DNA from: Sediminimonas qiaohouensis DSM 21189
GTDB lineage: Bacteria; Pseudomonadota; Alphaproteobacteria; Rhodobacterales; Rhodobacteraceae
Length of the DNA stretch: 64,000 nt
Reading direction: 5' to 3'
NCBI RefSeq assembly: GCF_000423645.1
Contig: NZ_AUIJ01000001.1
Location: forward strand, 310,001-374,000
The notes beneath the pieces were generated by a model. That model saw nothing but the letters and a program-made list of their open reading frames with translations. It was not told the origin of the DNA and ran no database searches. This document shows positions 8,860 through 18,260 of this stretch, piece by piece. Position 1 is the stretch's first letter. Each line of letters starts with the position of its first letter. The translations under genes were made by a program, and so were the position numbers.

Positions 8860-9051
8860 ATGATCAACTTCATCAAGAACTTCCACAACGACGAATCCGG
8901 CGCCGTGACCGTTGACTGGGTCGTGCTGACCGCAGCCGTAGTCGGCCTGGCCGTCGCCGCATTCTCCACGATCAAGACGAATACCGAAACGGTGTCCGAC
9001 TCCATCGCCACCACGATTGGCGCCCAAGAGCTCGCCGCCCCCACCCAGTGA
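8860..9051 (+). CDS. flp: Flp-type prepilin (major candidate)
   Basis: Short type IVb prepilin, 63 residues: a basic/polar leader (MINFIKNFHNDESG), a cut site after the glycine, then AVTVDWVVLTA and a hydrophobic core. TadV/CpaA peptidases usually cut before a segment with Glu at +5 and Tyr at +6; this pilin has Asp and Trp instead, a variant shared with the second pilin. GGAGGG lies 8 bp upstream of the ATG. A hairpin after the stop would let this gene be transcribed above the rest of the operon, as expected for a structural pilin. Its position first in the Tad locus also favours the major-pilin role. Confidence 0.9.
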   Translation: MINFIKNFHNDESGAVTVDWVVLTAAVVGLAVAAFSTIKTNTETVSDSIATTIGAQELAAPTQ

Positions 9052-9073
9052 TACACGCCAATGGCAATGGGCT

Positions 9074-9100
9074 GCCCGGAAATCCGGGCGGCCCGTATTT
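9074..9100 (+). terminator. Hairpin with T-tract after first flp gene
   Basis: GCCCGG-AAAT-CCGGGC (9074-9089) is followed by GGCCCGTATTTT. It lies 22 bp after the flp stop and probably acts as a partial terminator or 3' stabiliser that raises pilin mRNA relative to the machinery genes. Confidence 0.55.
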
Positions 9101-9176
9101 TCATGGGTCAGATTAGCCGGCCCAGCGTTTCCAGAACGGAACCTCACGTCACATACAAGACATGCGAGGTCATGGA

Positions 9177-9359
9177 ATGTACAAGCTGTTTCAAGAATTT
9201 CGGCGCACTGAAAAAGGTGCCGTGACCGTTGATTGGGTCATCCTGACAGCAATGTGCCTGACCTTTCTGCTGGCGGTGTTCAAGACCATCGGTGGCGAGA
9301 CCACGGCGGCCTACGTAAGCACATCGGAAACAATTGTGAACAATACGCCGCTGGACTGA
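9177..9359 (+). CDS. Second Flp-type prepilin
   Basis: A 60-residue prepilin (MYKLFQEFRRTEKG, then AVTVDWVILTA) related to the first pilin: both share the segment GAVTVDWV-LTA, then diverge. The start at 9177 is preferred over ATG 9162 because GAGG lies 8-11 bp upstream. The leader is more basic and the core contains Cys and Phe (MCLTFLLAVFKTIG). It may be a minor pilin or an alternative major pilin. The intergenic hairpin upstream suggests lower expression than the first copy. Confidence 0.85.
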   Translation: MYKLFQEFRRTEKGAVTVDWVILTAMCLTFLLAVFKTIGGETTAAYVSTSETIVNNTPLD

Positions 9360-9522
9360 TAGACCATCTATCACGCTATCACGGCGTCACGGCCTGCCAG
9401 CCACCCGGCGCGACCTCCCGATTTTCATCTTTGTTCCCTGAATTCGCCACAATCCCTCGATAGCGTGCCGGTTCCTCAGGATGCCGGCGGCAACCGGGGA
9501 ATGGCAATAGAAAGGACACACC

Positions 9523-10383
9523 ATGCGAGCTGTCTTTGGACTTGTATTGATTGTCGGCATCGGCCTCGCCGGTTTTGCCGCGTATATGGTAAAAAGCCGT
9601 ATGGACGACTACGAGGCCCGACTGGCCCAGGCCCGCGCGGCGCAGTCGCGCATCGTCGACACCGTCGATGTGTTCGTGGCCGACCGCACCCTGAAATACG
9701 GCGAACGCCTCAGCGAAGAGGACGTGCGCGCCGTCAAGTGGCCCAAGAGCGCCCTGCCCGAAGGCACTTTCACCGATGCCGCCGTCCTGTTCCCCGAGGG
9801 CGATGAGCAGCGCACCATTCTGCGCACCATGGACAAGAACGAGGCGATCCTCGCGGTCAAGGTCACCGAACCCGGCCAGGACGCGGGCATTACCTCGCGG
9901 ATCAAGCGCGGCATGCGCGCCTTCGCGATCAAGGTCGATGCCACCAGCGGTGTCTCCGGCTTCCTGCGTCCGGGCGACCGCGTCGATGTCTACTGGACCG
10001 GCAATACCGGGCGCGCCGCCCTTGAGGGCAGCTCGCGCGGCGAGATTACCAAGCTGATCGAAACCGGCGTGCCGCTGGTCGCCGTTGACCAAAGCGCCAG
10101 CGACGAGCGTCCCGGCGCCACCGTCGCCCGCACCGTGACCGTCGCCGTGCGACCACAGCAGGTTGCCGCGCTGGCACAGGCGCAATCGACCGGCCGGCTG
10201 TCGCTGTCGCTGGTTGGCGCTGGCGATACCACGGTCTCCTCGGCGATCGAGGTCGATCAGCGCTCCCTGCTCGGGATTGAAGCGAAGGCAGCCCCCGAGC
10301 CGCAGCAAAAGGAAGAGGTCTGCACCATCCGCACGCGGCGCGGCTCCGAAGTGGTCGAGATCCCGATCCCCTGCACCAACTGA
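9523..10383 (+). CDS. cpaB: Tad pilus assembly protein CpaB/RcpC
   Basis: 286 residues. An N-terminal signal anchor (FGLVLIVGIGLAGFAAYMV) precedes an SAF-like domain (DVFVADRTLKYGERLSEEDV, about 48-120) and the RcpC/CpaB domain (GVSGFLRPGDRVDVYWTG, about 150-260). The protein acts in the periplasm with the CpaC secretin, probably controlling pore assembly. The C-terminus carries two cysteines (EEVCTIRTRRG...PIPCTN) that could form a disulfide. AAAGGA sits 6 bp before the ATG. The gap to cpaC is 210 bp and contains an A-rich stretch without a clear terminator. Confidence 0.93.
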   Translation: MRAVFGLVLIVGIGLAGFAAYMVKSRMDDYEARLAQARAAQSRIVDTVDVFVADRTLKYGERLSEEDVRAVKWPKSALPEGTFTDAAVLFPEGDEQRTILRTMDKNEAILAVKVTEPGQDAGITSRIKRGMRAFAIKVDATSGVSGFLRPGDRVDVYWTGNTGRAALEGSSRGEITKLIETGVPLVAVDQSASDERPGATVARTVTVAVRPQQVAALAQAQSTGRLSLSLVGAGDTTVSSAIEVDQRSLLGIEAKAAPEPQQKEEVCTIRTRRGSEVVEIPIPCTN

Positions 10384-10593
10384 TCTACCATCTGTCCCAC
10401 CCGTTCCCGCGCGCGGCCCCTGCTGGTCGCGCGCGACTGCATTGCCGCCCCTGCCCCGCCTGTTGCGAGTTTTCCACATCAACCGCGCACCCGAAGGTAT
10501 TGATTCTTGCAAAAAATCAAAAAATGAAGCAAGCTCCTCCGAAATATGGGCACCAAGACCCGTTATTGAGGCGTGATCGGAAAGGCAGGTCAC

Positions 10594-12021
10594 ATGAAAA
10601 CCGACAATTTCCTGAAGGTGGGCCTGCTGGCGCTGGCCGCCTGCTTTGGGCAGTTGGCGACGCCAATCAGCGTTCACGCTGAAACCGTGCGCGTCGTCCG
10701 CGAGGGCGTGACGTCCAAGCTTGGCGTTCCGATGAACCGCGCCGTCGTGGTCGAAAGCGACGTGCCATTTGCCGAGTTGTCCATCGCCAACCCCGAAATC
10801 GCCGATATTTCCTCGCTCTCGGATCGCACGATCTATGTGCTTGGCAAGACGCCGGGCACGACGACGCTCACGCTGCTGGACGCGGCTGGGCAACTGATCG
10901 CCAACGTCGATGTGCGCGTGTCGGCCGACATCACGGAATTCAAGGAACGCCTGCAACAGATCCTGCCGGGCGAAGAAATCGAGGTGCGCACCGCCAATGA
11001 CGGCATCGTTCTGTCGGGCACCGCGTCCAGCACACAGCGCATGCAGCGCGCGCTTGACTTGGCCGAACGCTACGCGCCCCAGCGGGTGTCGAACCTGATG
11101 AGCGTCGGCGGAGTGCAGCAGGTCATGCTCAAGGTCCGCTTCGCCGAGATGGAGCGCACCGTGTCCAAGGCCCTGAGCAGCTCGCTCTCGCTGAACCGGC
11201 CCGCCGGCGGCGGGAACTCCCTCGATAGTGCCGTCGGCACCGGCAACGCATCGGGGCTGGGCATCGTTGGCGGCAACATCCCCAGAAGCACCGGCAATGA
11301 CGGCTCGATGCTGCTTGGCTTTACCGCCGGCGCGGTCGAGGTGGGCATTTTGCTGCAAGCGCTGGAAAACAAGGGCGTCGCCCGCACCCTGGCAGAGCCG
11401 AACCTGACCGCACTGTCGGGACAGGAGGCCAAGTTCCTCGCCGGGGGCGAATACCCCGTCCCCGTCAGCCAGGACAACGGCTCGATCACGGTCGAATACA
11501 AACCCTTCGGCGTCGAGTTAAACTTCATTCCCCGCGTCGTCGACAAGAAGCTGATCAACCTCGAGCTGAAGGCCGCCGTGTCCGCCCTGGACCCGACCAA
11601 CGCCACCGAGATCAGCACCGGCTTCAGCATCGATGCCTTCACCCGTCGCGAAACCTCGACCACGGTCGAACTGCGCGACGGCCAGAGCTTTGCCATCGCC
11701 GGGCTGCTACAGGATGAATTTCGCGACACCAGCAGCCAGGTGCCGTGGCTGGGCGATCTGCCCGTTCTGGGCGCTCTCTTTCGCAGCGCCGATTATCAGC
11801 GCCAGCAATCAGAACTGGTGATCATCATCACCGCCCACCTTGTCACCCCCACCCGGGGCGAGGCCCTCGTCCTGCCGACCGACCGCGTCAATCCCCCGAC
11901 CGAGAACGATTTGTTCCTGTTCGGCAAGATGACCCGCGAAGGCGCGCAAAAGCTCAAGGGCGCCGCCGGCGAAGTCGCCAAGCAAGATTTCAACGGCTCT
12001 TATGGCTACGTGATGGACTGA
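10594..12021 (+). CDS. cpaC: Tad secretin CpaC/RcpA
   Basis: Outer-membrane secretin that forms the pilus exit channel; 475 residues. A signal peptide (about 1-29, ending SVHA) is followed by the pilus N-terminal domain (PMNRAVVVESDVPFAELSIANPEIADI), a BON-like domain (about 110-170) and the secretin domain with VEVGILLQALENKGVARTLAEPNL and the C-terminal VPWLGDLPVLGALFRS signature. The start at 10594 follows AAAGGCAGGT and gives a clean signal peptide; a GTG 21 bp upstream would disrupt it. It is followed at short distance by a lipoprotein gene that may act as its pilotin-like partner. Confidence 0.95.
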   Translation: MKTDNFLKVGLLALAACFGQLATPISVHAETVRVVREGVTSKLGVPMNRAVVVESDVPFAELSIANPEIADISSLSDRTIYVLGKTPGTTTLTLLDAAGQLIANVDVRVSADITEFKERLQQILPGEEIEVRTANDGIVLSGTASSTQRMQRALDLAERYAPQRVSNLMSVGGVQQVMLKVRFAEMERTVSKALSSSLSLNRPAGGGNSLDSAVGTGNASGLGIVGGNIPRSTGNDGSMLLGFTAGAVEVGILLQALENKGVARTLAEPNLTALSGQEAKFLAGGEYPVPVSQDNGSITVEYKPFGVELNFIPRVVDKKLINLELKAAVSALDPTNATEISTGFSIDAFTRRETSTTVELRDGQSFAIAGLLQDEFRDTSSQVPWLGDLPVLGALFRSADYQRQQSELVIIITAHLVTPTRGEALVLPTDRVNPPTENDLFLFGKMTREGAQKLKGAAGEVAKQDFNGSYGYVMD

Positions 12022-12037
12022 CCCGATGCAGGTGCCC

Positions 12038-12703
12038 ATGAAAAAGATCGCCACTCCGCTCATTGTGATAGGCCTTGCCGCCTGCTCTCCGGACAACCCC
12101 AACACCATTGGGTTCTTCCAAGAGGCCGGCGCGTCCATAGACGAAGGCTATTTCGGCAACGCCACGATGAACAACACGCAGATCATGTCGGGCGAGAAAT
12201 CCTACGTCGTGGACTTGTCGCGTCGCTTCGCCAAAGAGGTCGACTCGACCGTCACCTTCGCCTTCGATTCGGCCCGTCTCGACAGCACGGCCCGCGCCGC
12301 CCTTGACCGGCAGGCGCATTGGATCCGCCAATTCCCCGAGGTCCGGTTCCGCGTCTATGGCCACACCGACAAGGTCGGATCCCAATACTACAACAAACGC
12401 CTTGGCCTGCGCCGGGCACAGGCGGTGGTCAACTACCTCGCGACCCGCGGCATCAGCCGTGGGCGCCTTGAGGCGCTGGTTTCCTACGGCGAAACGCAGC
12501 CCCTGATCGTCACCGAGGGGCGTGAGCGCCGCAACCGGCGCACCGTGACCGAGGTGTCGGGCTTCCTGAAGGATCATCCACTGGTCCTTGACGGCAAATA
12601 TGCGCAGATCGTCTATCGCGATTACGTCGCCAGCGCCGTCGCGCCGACCGGCCTGACCAGCGCCGCGGTAACCGGCGCAACCGAGGGCGGCGGCGGAGAG
12701 TGA
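12038..12703 (+). CDS. OmpA-domain lipoprotein of the Tad locus
   Basis: 221 residues from ATG 12038 (an in-frame ATG at 12026 adds four residues). The lipobox GLAAC puts the lipidated Cys at residue 15. An OmpA/MotB-type peptidoglycan-binding domain spans about residues 70-175 (TVTFAFDSARLDS, VRFRVYGHTDKVGSQYYN, RRNRRTVTEV), followed by a flexible Ala/Gly tail. It occupies the place where other Tad loci carry CpaD/TadD-type outer-membrane proteins, so it probably anchors the secretin complex to the wall. Peptidoglycan binding is family knowledge; the secretin link is inferred from position. Confidence 0.88.
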   Translation: MKKIATPLIVIGLAACSPDNPNTIGFFQEAGASIDEGYFGNATMNNTQIMSGEKSYVVDLSRRFAKEVDSTVTFAFDSARLDSTARAALDRQAHWIRQFPEVRFRVYGHTDKVGSQYYNKRLGLRRAQAVVNYLATRGISRGRLEALVSYGETQPLIVTEGRERRNRRTVTEVSGFLKDHPLVLDGKYAQIVYRDYVASAVAPTGLTSAAVTGATEGGGGE

Positions 12704-12945
12704 CGGGCACCCGCGCCCGTTCCCATCTGTGAACAATCCGCCCGAAATACGGATTTAATCCACGATCACCGCATTAATACGATCTTTTAGCCCCAATCTC
12801 GCCAAGATTTTCGGCAATTGTGAGCCTACGAAGAACACCGCGCCCGTTCGATTCGGACGCCGGATAGTGCAGAGTGGCTAGCTCCAGCCGTTAACCGCTG
12901 AACACAAGGCGTCTGCGCCATCCGTACACAAAGGACGTGAGGCCA

Positions 12946-14211
12946 ATGACGAGTACTGATGCTTACGACCCGGACACAACACCGATCCGTGCCTGCACGA
13001 TCAGTCGCGATGTCCAGAACTTCGATCTTCTGATCGAAGACATGGAGAGTCTCCTCGGCGAAAGCTGGGGCGATCTGGGGTTTGCAGATGCCATCGCCTT
13101 TTTCAATCAGCCCGAGGCCGCCGACCTGGAGTTTGTCGCGCTTGCCATCGACGCCGAGGACGAAAGCAGCATCGCGGTCCTGAGCGAGCTGATCAAACAG
13201 GCACATACCCGCAAGATCCGCGTCATCCTGATTGCCGACGACATCAGCCCCGCAATCCTGCACCGCCTGCTGCGCGAAGGCGCCGATGAGTTTGTCCCCT
13301 ACCCCCTGCCCGACGCCGAACTGCGGGCCGCGGTCGAGCGCCTGCGCACCCCGGCCCAAACGCAAGAACCCGCGCCCGAGCCGGAACAACCCGCCCCGGC
13401 CCCCGCCGCAACCCCGTCGGCCCACGACCGCCAGGGGGTCCTGATGGCCGTGCAGGCCCTCGCTGGCGGCACCGGCGCCACGACGCTGGCCGTCAACCTG
13501 GCGTGGGAGCTGGCCGCCATGGACAGCAAGAAAAAGACCGCGCCACGGGTCTGCCTGCTTGACCTGGATCTGCAATACGGCTCGGTGTCCACCTACCTCG
13601 ACCTGCCCCGCCGCGAGGCGGTGTTCGCCCTTTTGTCCGATACCGAAGCCATGGACGACGAAAGCTTTTCGCAGGCTCTTATGACGTTCGAGGACAAGTT
13701 GCAGGTGCTGACCGCGCCCTCGGACCTTTTGCCACTGGATTTCGTCACCCCCGAGGATGTCGCCCGCATCATCGAGGTCGCCCGCCGCAACTATGACTAC
13801 GTCATCGTCGATATGCCCAGCACCGTCGTCCAATGGACAGAGGCGGTCCTGCAAGAGGCGCAACTGTTCTTCTCCACGCTGGAGCTGGACATGCGCTCGG
13901 CGCAAAACACGCTGCGGCTCAAGCGCGCCCTGAAATCCGAGGATCTGCCGTTTGAAAAGCTGCGCTTCGTGCTTAACCGCGCCCCCAAGTTCACCGATAT
14001 CTCGGGCAAGTCACGGGTCAAGCGCCTGGCCGACAGCCTTGAGATCTCGATCGAGATCCACCTGCCTGACGGCGGCAAGGCGGTGACGCAGTGCGGCGAT
14101 CATGGCCGCCCCCTCGCGCTTGATGCGCCCAAGAACCCGCTGCGCAAGGAAATCGCCAAGCTCGCGGCCTCGCTACACGAACTTGGCCAAAGCGACGCCA
14201 AGGCCGCTTGA
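12946..14211 (+). CDS. cpaE: Tad localisation ATPase-like protein CpaE/TadZ
   Basis: 421 residues: an N-terminal receiver-like domain (about 10-130), a Pro/Ala/Glu linker (about 138-160), then a MinD/ParA-like domain. The deviant Walker A is GGTGATT at 174-180, without the lysine of active ATPases. LDLDLQYGSVSTYL and YDYVIVDMPS are the other nucleotide-binding segments. TadZ proteins place the pilus machine at the pole, and the missing lysine suggests binding or dimerisation rather than fast hydrolysis. ATG 12946 is chosen over GTG 12937 because AAGGACGTGAGG precedes it. The 242-bp gap upstream is AT-rich around 12750-12800 and may hold an internal promoter. Confidence 0.93.
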   Translation: MTSTDAYDPDTTPIRACTISRDVQNFDLLIEDMESLLGESWGDLGFADAIAFFNQPEAADLEFVALAIDAEDESSIAVLSELIKQAHTRKIRVILIADDISPAILHRLLREGADEFVPYPLPDAELRAAVERLRTPAQTQEPAPEPEQPAPAPAATPSAHDRQGVLMAVQALAGGTGATTLAVNLAWELAAMDSKKKTAPRVCLLDLDLQYGSVSTYLDLPRREAVFALLSDTEAMDDESFSQALMTFEDKLQVLTAPSDLLPLDFVTPEDVARIIEVARRNYDYVIVDMPSTVVQWTEAVLQEAQLFFSTLELDMRSAQNTLRLKRALKSEDLPFEKLRFVLNRAPKFTDISGKSRVKRLADSLEISIEIHLPDGGKAVTQCGDHGRPLALDAPKNPLRKEIAKLAASLHELGQSDAKAA

Positions 14212-14234
14212 GCGCCGTGAAGGAGCCCCAATAG

Positions 14235-15701
14235 ATGTTTTCGCGCTACCGCAAAACCGACGCAAGACCCGTCAAGACCAAGCCGGCCACCACCGCCGCG
14301 CCGCAGCCGGCCGCGGACAAAGCCGCCCCGGCCAACGCCCCCGGCGCCGCCCCGCCAGCCGCCTCGATGCGGCGCGCGATGAAAAAGGCGCCCGCGCAAA
14401 GCACCTCCGCCAACAAGGAGCGCAAGCGCAAGGAGCGGATGGGCGAGATCAAGCTGGAACTGCACCATGCCCTGCTGGACAACCTAAACCTGTCGGCGCT
14501 GGAAACCGCCGCTGAATCCGACCTGAAGGCCGAGATCAGCGATATCGCGACCGAGGTACTGCAGGAAAAGGGCATCGTCCTCAACCGCGAGGACCGTACC
14601 CAGATCAACCAGGAACTATATGACGAGGTACGCGGCCTCGGCCCGCTTGAAACGCTGCTCAAGGACGAAAGCGTCAACGATATCCTCGTCAACGGCCCGC
14701 AGCGGATCTTCGTTGAGCGGGGCGGCCGGCTGGAACTGACCGACATCACCTTCAAGGATGAAAAGCACCTGCTGCGGATCATCGACAAGATCGTCTCGGC
14801 CGTTGGCCGGCGCGTGGACGAATCCAACCCCTACGTCGATGCGCGCCTCTCGGACGGCTCGCGTTTCAACGCGATGGTGCCACCGATCGCGGTGGATGGC
14901 AGCCTCGTGTCGATCCGTAAATTCACCAAGGAAAAGCTTGGGATCGACGATCTGATCAAGTTTGGCGCCTTTTCCGAGGAAATGGCCGCCTACCTGCAAG
15001 CCGCTGTGGCCTGCCGTCTCAACGTGGTGGTGTCGGGCGGCACCGGCTCGGGCAAGACGACCACGCTCAACGCGCTGTCCAGCTTCATCGACAATTCCGA
15101 ACGCATTCTCACCATCGAGGACACCGCCGAGTTGCAGCTGCAGCAGATCCACGTCGGCCGCATGGAAAGCCGCCCCCCCAACGTCGAGGGCAAGGGCGCC
15201 GTCACACAGCGCGACTGCCTACGCAACGCGCTACGGATGCGCCCCGACCGCATCATCGTGGGCGAGACCCGCGGCGATGAGGTGATCGACATGTTGCAGG
15301 CCATGAACACCGGCCACGACGGTTCGATGACGACGATCCACGCAAACAGCGCCCGCGACGGCGTCAGCCGCATGGAAAACATGATCGCCATGTCGGGCAT
15401 CGAGATGCCCACCAAGGCGGTCCGCGCGCAGATCTCCTCGGCCGTGCACCTGATCGTGCAGGCCAGCCGCCTGCAGGACGGCTCGCGCCGGATGACCTCG
15501 ATCACCGAGGTGACCGGCATGGAAGGCGAAGTCATCTCGATGCAGGAAATCTTTCGCTACCAGCGCGTCGGCCTGACACCCGAGAACAAGATCATCGGCC
15601 ATTTTACCGGCACCGGTGTGCGCAGCAACTTCTCTGAACGATTCCGCCTGTGGGGCTATGACCTCCCGGCAGAGATCTATGAACCCGTGACGCCGGAGTG
15701 A
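14235..15701 (+). CDS. cpaF: Tad secretion ATPase CpaF/TadA
   Basis: Hexameric type II/IV secretion ATPase that powers pilus extension and retraction; 488 residues. A basic, Ala/Pro-rich N-terminal tail (about 1-70) precedes the N-terminal domain and the RecA-like core. Walker A is GGTGSGKTTT near residue 268, and the Asp/His boxes include RPDRIIVGETRGDE and GHDGSMTTIHAN. AAGGAG lies upstream of the ATG. The gene is 23 bp from cpaE and 4 bp from tadB, within one transcription unit. Confidence 0.96.
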   Translation: MFSRYRKTDARPVKTKPATTAAPQPAADKAAPANAPGAAPPAASMRRAMKKAPAQSTSANKERKRKERMGEIKLELHHALLDNLNLSALETAAESDLKAEISDIATEVLQEKGIVLNREDRTQINQELYDEVRGLGPLETLLKDESVNDILVNGPQRIFVERGGRLELTDITFKDEKHLLRIIDKIVSAVGRRVDESNPYVDARLSDGSRFNAMVPPIAVDGSLVSIRKFTKEKLGIDDLIKFGAFSEEMAAYLQAAVACRLNVVVSGGTGSGKTTTLNALSSFIDNSERILTIEDTAELQLQQIHVGRMESRPPNVEGKGAVTQRDCLRNALRMRPDRIIVGETRGDEVIDMLQAMNTGHDGSMTTIHANSARDGVSRMENMIAMSGIEMPTKAVRAQISSAVHLIVQASRLQDGSRRMTSITEVTGMEGEVISMQEIFRYQRVGLTPENKIIGHFTGTGVRSNFSERFRLWGYDLPAEIYEPVTPE

Positions 15702-15705
15702 GCCA

Positions 15706-16674
15706 ATGGCCATAAGCATCGACCCCCTGATTTACGGCCTGATCTTCGTCGGTGTCGTCGTCCTGATCGAGGGCCTCTACCTGACCATGTTCGGCCGCTC
15801 GATCAGCCTCAACAAACGGGTCAACCGGCGCCTTGAGATGCTGGAAAAGGGTGACCGCCGCGAAGAGGTGATGGAAAAGCTGCGCAAGGAAATGCGCCAG
15901 CACATGAACGCGCGTGGCATTCCCCTCTATGCCATCCTAGCCGACCGCGCGCAAAAGGCCGCAATCGCCTTCACGCCCCAGCAATTGATCATGATCATGG
16001 CCGCGCTGAGCGGTGTCGCATTTGTCGGCCTGACCGCCACCACCGAAACCGCGCTGCTGATCCGGGGCGGCGTCTCGGTCGCCATCGGCGTGGGCGGGGT
16101 GTATTTCTGGGTCAACTCCAAGGCCAACAAGCGCATTTCCATGATCGAGGAACAGCTTCCCGACGCGATCGAGCTGATGGTCCGCTCCCTGCGCGTGGGA
16201 CATCCGTTTTCCTCGGCAATCCAGATCGTCGCCAAGGAGGTCGCCGATCCGCTGGCCACCGAATTTGGCGTCATCGCCGACGAATCCGCCTATGGCCGTG
16301 ACGTGGGCGAGGCACTCAAGGACATGGCCGAACGGATCGACATGCAGGATTTGCGCTTTCTCGCCGTCGCCGTGACGATCCAACAGCAATCGGGCGGCAA
16401 CCTGGCCGAGATCCTCGCCGGCCTGTCCAAGGTGATCCGCGCGCGCTTTCGCCTGTTCCGCCGGGTCAAGGCCATCACCGCCGAGGCGCAGTGGTCGGGC
16501 AAATTCCTGTCGGCCTTCCCGATCGTGGCTTTGATCGCGATCAACCTGTTGGACCCGACCTATTATGACGAGGTCATAGATCACCCCTGGTTCATCCCCG
16601 CCGGTCTTGCGGTGGGCGGCTTTCTGACGGCCAACCTGTTCGTGATGCGCATGCTGGTCAACATCAAGGTCTGA
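15706..16674 (+). CDS. tadB: Tad inner-membrane platform protein TadB
   Basis: Polytopic platform protein of 322 residues with a GspF-type domain (LPDAIELMVRSLRVGHPFSSA; AEILAGLSKVIRARFRL). There are hydrophobic segments near the N-terminus, two around residues 85-140, and two at the C-terminus. It pairs with TadC to connect CpaF to the growing pilus. The start is 4 bp after the cpaF stop (GTGAGCCAATG). Confidence 0.95.
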   Translation: MAISIDPLIYGLIFVGVVVLIEGLYLTMFGRSISLNKRVNRRLEMLEKGDRREEVMEKLRKEMRQHMNARGIPLYAILADRAQKAAIAFTPQQLIMIMAALSGVAFVGLTATTETALLIRGGVSVAIGVGGVYFWVNSKANKRISMIEEQLPDAIELMVRSLRVGHPFSSAIQIVAKEVADPLATEFGVIADESAYGRDVGEALKDMAERIDMQDLRFLAVAVTIQQQSGGNLAEILAGLSKVIRARFRLFRRVKAITAEAQWSGKFLSAFPIVALIAINLLDPTYYDEVIDHPWFIPAGLAVGGFLTANLFVMRMLVNIKV

Positions 16675-16688
16675 AGGAGGCCCTAAAA

Positions 16689-17663
16689 ATGAACGCGCTC
16701 AACTCGTTCCTTGATTTCGCGACCACTGGCTTCGGTCCTGTGATCCTTGCCGGCGCGCTTGGGATCCTGCTGATCCTTGGCACCCTTCCCTTCGTGCTCA
16801 CGCAGCGCAAGGATCCCCTGGACAAGCTCAAGAAAAGCGCCCGCGAAGACAAGAACCGCAGCGAGGCCGCGCAAACCCTGCGCCCCTCGCGCGGCAACGA
16901 AAAGCTCGAGAAATACTCGGGCTTCCTCGAGCCGCAAACCGAAGAGGAATATTCCGATGTTCGCCTGAAGCTGATGCAGGCGGGTTATCGCAACAAGGAC
17001 GCGGTCCGCTTTTTCCACTTCGCGCAGTTTGCACTCGGACTCGTGGGGCTGGCACTTGGTACGGCATACTACTTGCTGGCCCTGGCCGGCGGTCCCGACG
17101 TCACCACCCAGACGATGCTTCTCTACATCCTGGGACCGGGCGGCGCGGGCTATTTCCTGCCGCGCTACTGGGTGACCAAACGCCGCCAGGAACGGCAGGA
17201 ACAGATCATCTCGGGCTTTCCCGATGCGCTCGACATGATGCTGGTCTGCGTCGAAGCCGGGCAATCGCTGGATCAATCGATCATCCGCGTCGCACAGGAA
17301 ATCCGCGCGTCTTTCCCGGCGCTAGCCGATGAGTTCGAAATCGTCAGCTACGAGATCAAGGCAGGCAAGGACAAAACAAGCGTTCTCTACGACATGGCCG
17401 AGCGCTGCGGCGTCAATGATATCTCCAGCTTCGTCACCGTCCTGATCCAGTCGGCCACGTTCGGCACCTCGATTGCCGAGGCACTGCGCGTTTATGCCGG
17501 CGAAATGCGCGATAAACGCGTCATGCGCGCCGAAGAAAAGGCAAACAAGTTGCCCACGCAGATGACATTGGCCACAATGGCACTGACGGTGCCCCCGTTG
17601 CTGATCATCCTGATCGGACCTTCGGTTGTGGGCATCACCAAGATGGGCGAAATGAATTTCTAA
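16689..17663 (+). CDS. tadC: Tad inner-membrane platform protein TadC
   Basis: Second platform protein, 324 residues, with the same GspF fold as TadB (FPDALDMMLVCVEAGQSLDQS; FVTVLIQSATFGTSIAEALRVYA). Membrane segments lie near residues 15-35, 110-150 and at the C-terminus. GAAGGAGG precedes the start. It is separated from tadB by 14 bp and from the next TPR gene by 3 bp. Confidence 0.95.
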   Translation: MNALNSFLDFATTGFGPVILAGALGILLILGTLPFVLTQRKDPLDKLKKSAREDKNRSEAAQTLRPSRGNEKLEKYSGFLEPQTEEEYSDVRLKLMQAGYRNKDAVRFFHFAQFALGLVGLALGTAYYLLALAGGPDVTTQTMLLYILGPGGAGYFLPRYWVTKRRQERQEQIISGFPDALDMMLVCVEAGQSLDQSIIRVAQEIRASFPALADEFEIVSYEIKAGKDKTSVLYDMAERCGVNDISSFVTVLIQSATFGTSIAEALRVYAGEMRDKRVMRAEEKANKLPTQMTLATMALTVPPLLIILIGPSVVGITKMGEMNF

Positions 17664-17666
17664 CGC

Positions 17667-18230
17667 ATGACGGCACTTCGCGCGGCGACCGTTCTTATCC
17701 TGATCTCGGCCCTGCCCGCCTGCACCGCGGGCGGGCTTTCGGCGCCATCAGATGGCCCCTATGCCCCCGGCGCCAAGCCCGGCGCCGAGGCGGTGGATGG
17801 CCTGACCGTGGGTCACCGCCTGATGCAGGCCGGCCAGCCCGAGTTGGCGCTCGACGCCTATACCCGCGCCGCCCTGCAGCACGGCATGAGCGTCGATGTC
17901 CTGTCTGGACTGGGGAGTGCGAACCTCGCACTGGGCCGCTTGGGACAGGCCGAAACCCTTCTGCGCCGCGCCGTGCGCACCGATAGCGCCGTCCCCGAGA
18001 CGTGGAACAACCTTGGCATCTCCCTCATGGAACAGGGCAAAACCCCCGAAGCGGTCGAGGTATTCAAACGCGCCTACGCGCTTGATGATGGCGAAAGTGA
18101 CGCAATTCGCGACAATTTACGCTTGGCACTCGCAAAATTGCAAAATCGGCGTTACGATGACACCCAAGAACAAGATTACAAATTGGTACGGCGCGGCAGC
18201 GGGGAATACCTCATCCGCTCGATACCATGA
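17667..18230 (+). CDS. tadD: TadD-like TPR lipoprotein
   Basis: 187 residues with a lipobox ending at Cys19 (SALPAC), then TPR repeats across about 50-160 (TWNNLGISLMEQGKTPEAVEVFKRAY). TadD is an outer-membrane lipoprotein needed for secretin assembly and pilus biogenesis. The start lies 3 bp after tadC. The last codons are less GC-rich than the neighbours. The next gene encodes another TPR lipoprotein, so two TadD-type proteins are present. Confidence 0.87.
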   Translation: MTALRAATVLILISALPACTAGGLSAPSDGPYAPGAKPGAEAVDGLTVGHRLMQAGQPELALDAYTRAALQHGMSVDVLSGLGSANLALGRLGQAETLLRRAVRTDSAVPETWNNLGISLMEQGKTPEAVEVFKRAYALDDGESDAIRDNLRLALAKLQNRRYDDTQEQDYKLVRRGSGEYLIRSIP

Positions 18231-18260
18231 CAAGGCAAGAGCAGTAAAAGGACGCACAAA

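Noticed and set aside
9379-11358. 659-residue open frame antisense to cpaB and cpaC
   Set aside because: Mirror frame of high-GC coding DNA; composition is Gly/Ala/Asp/His-rich without a recognisable domain, and the plus-strand genes are certain.
12755-12777. TTAA...TTAA pair before cpaE as a CtrA site
   Set aside because: The spacer is 15 bases rather than 7.
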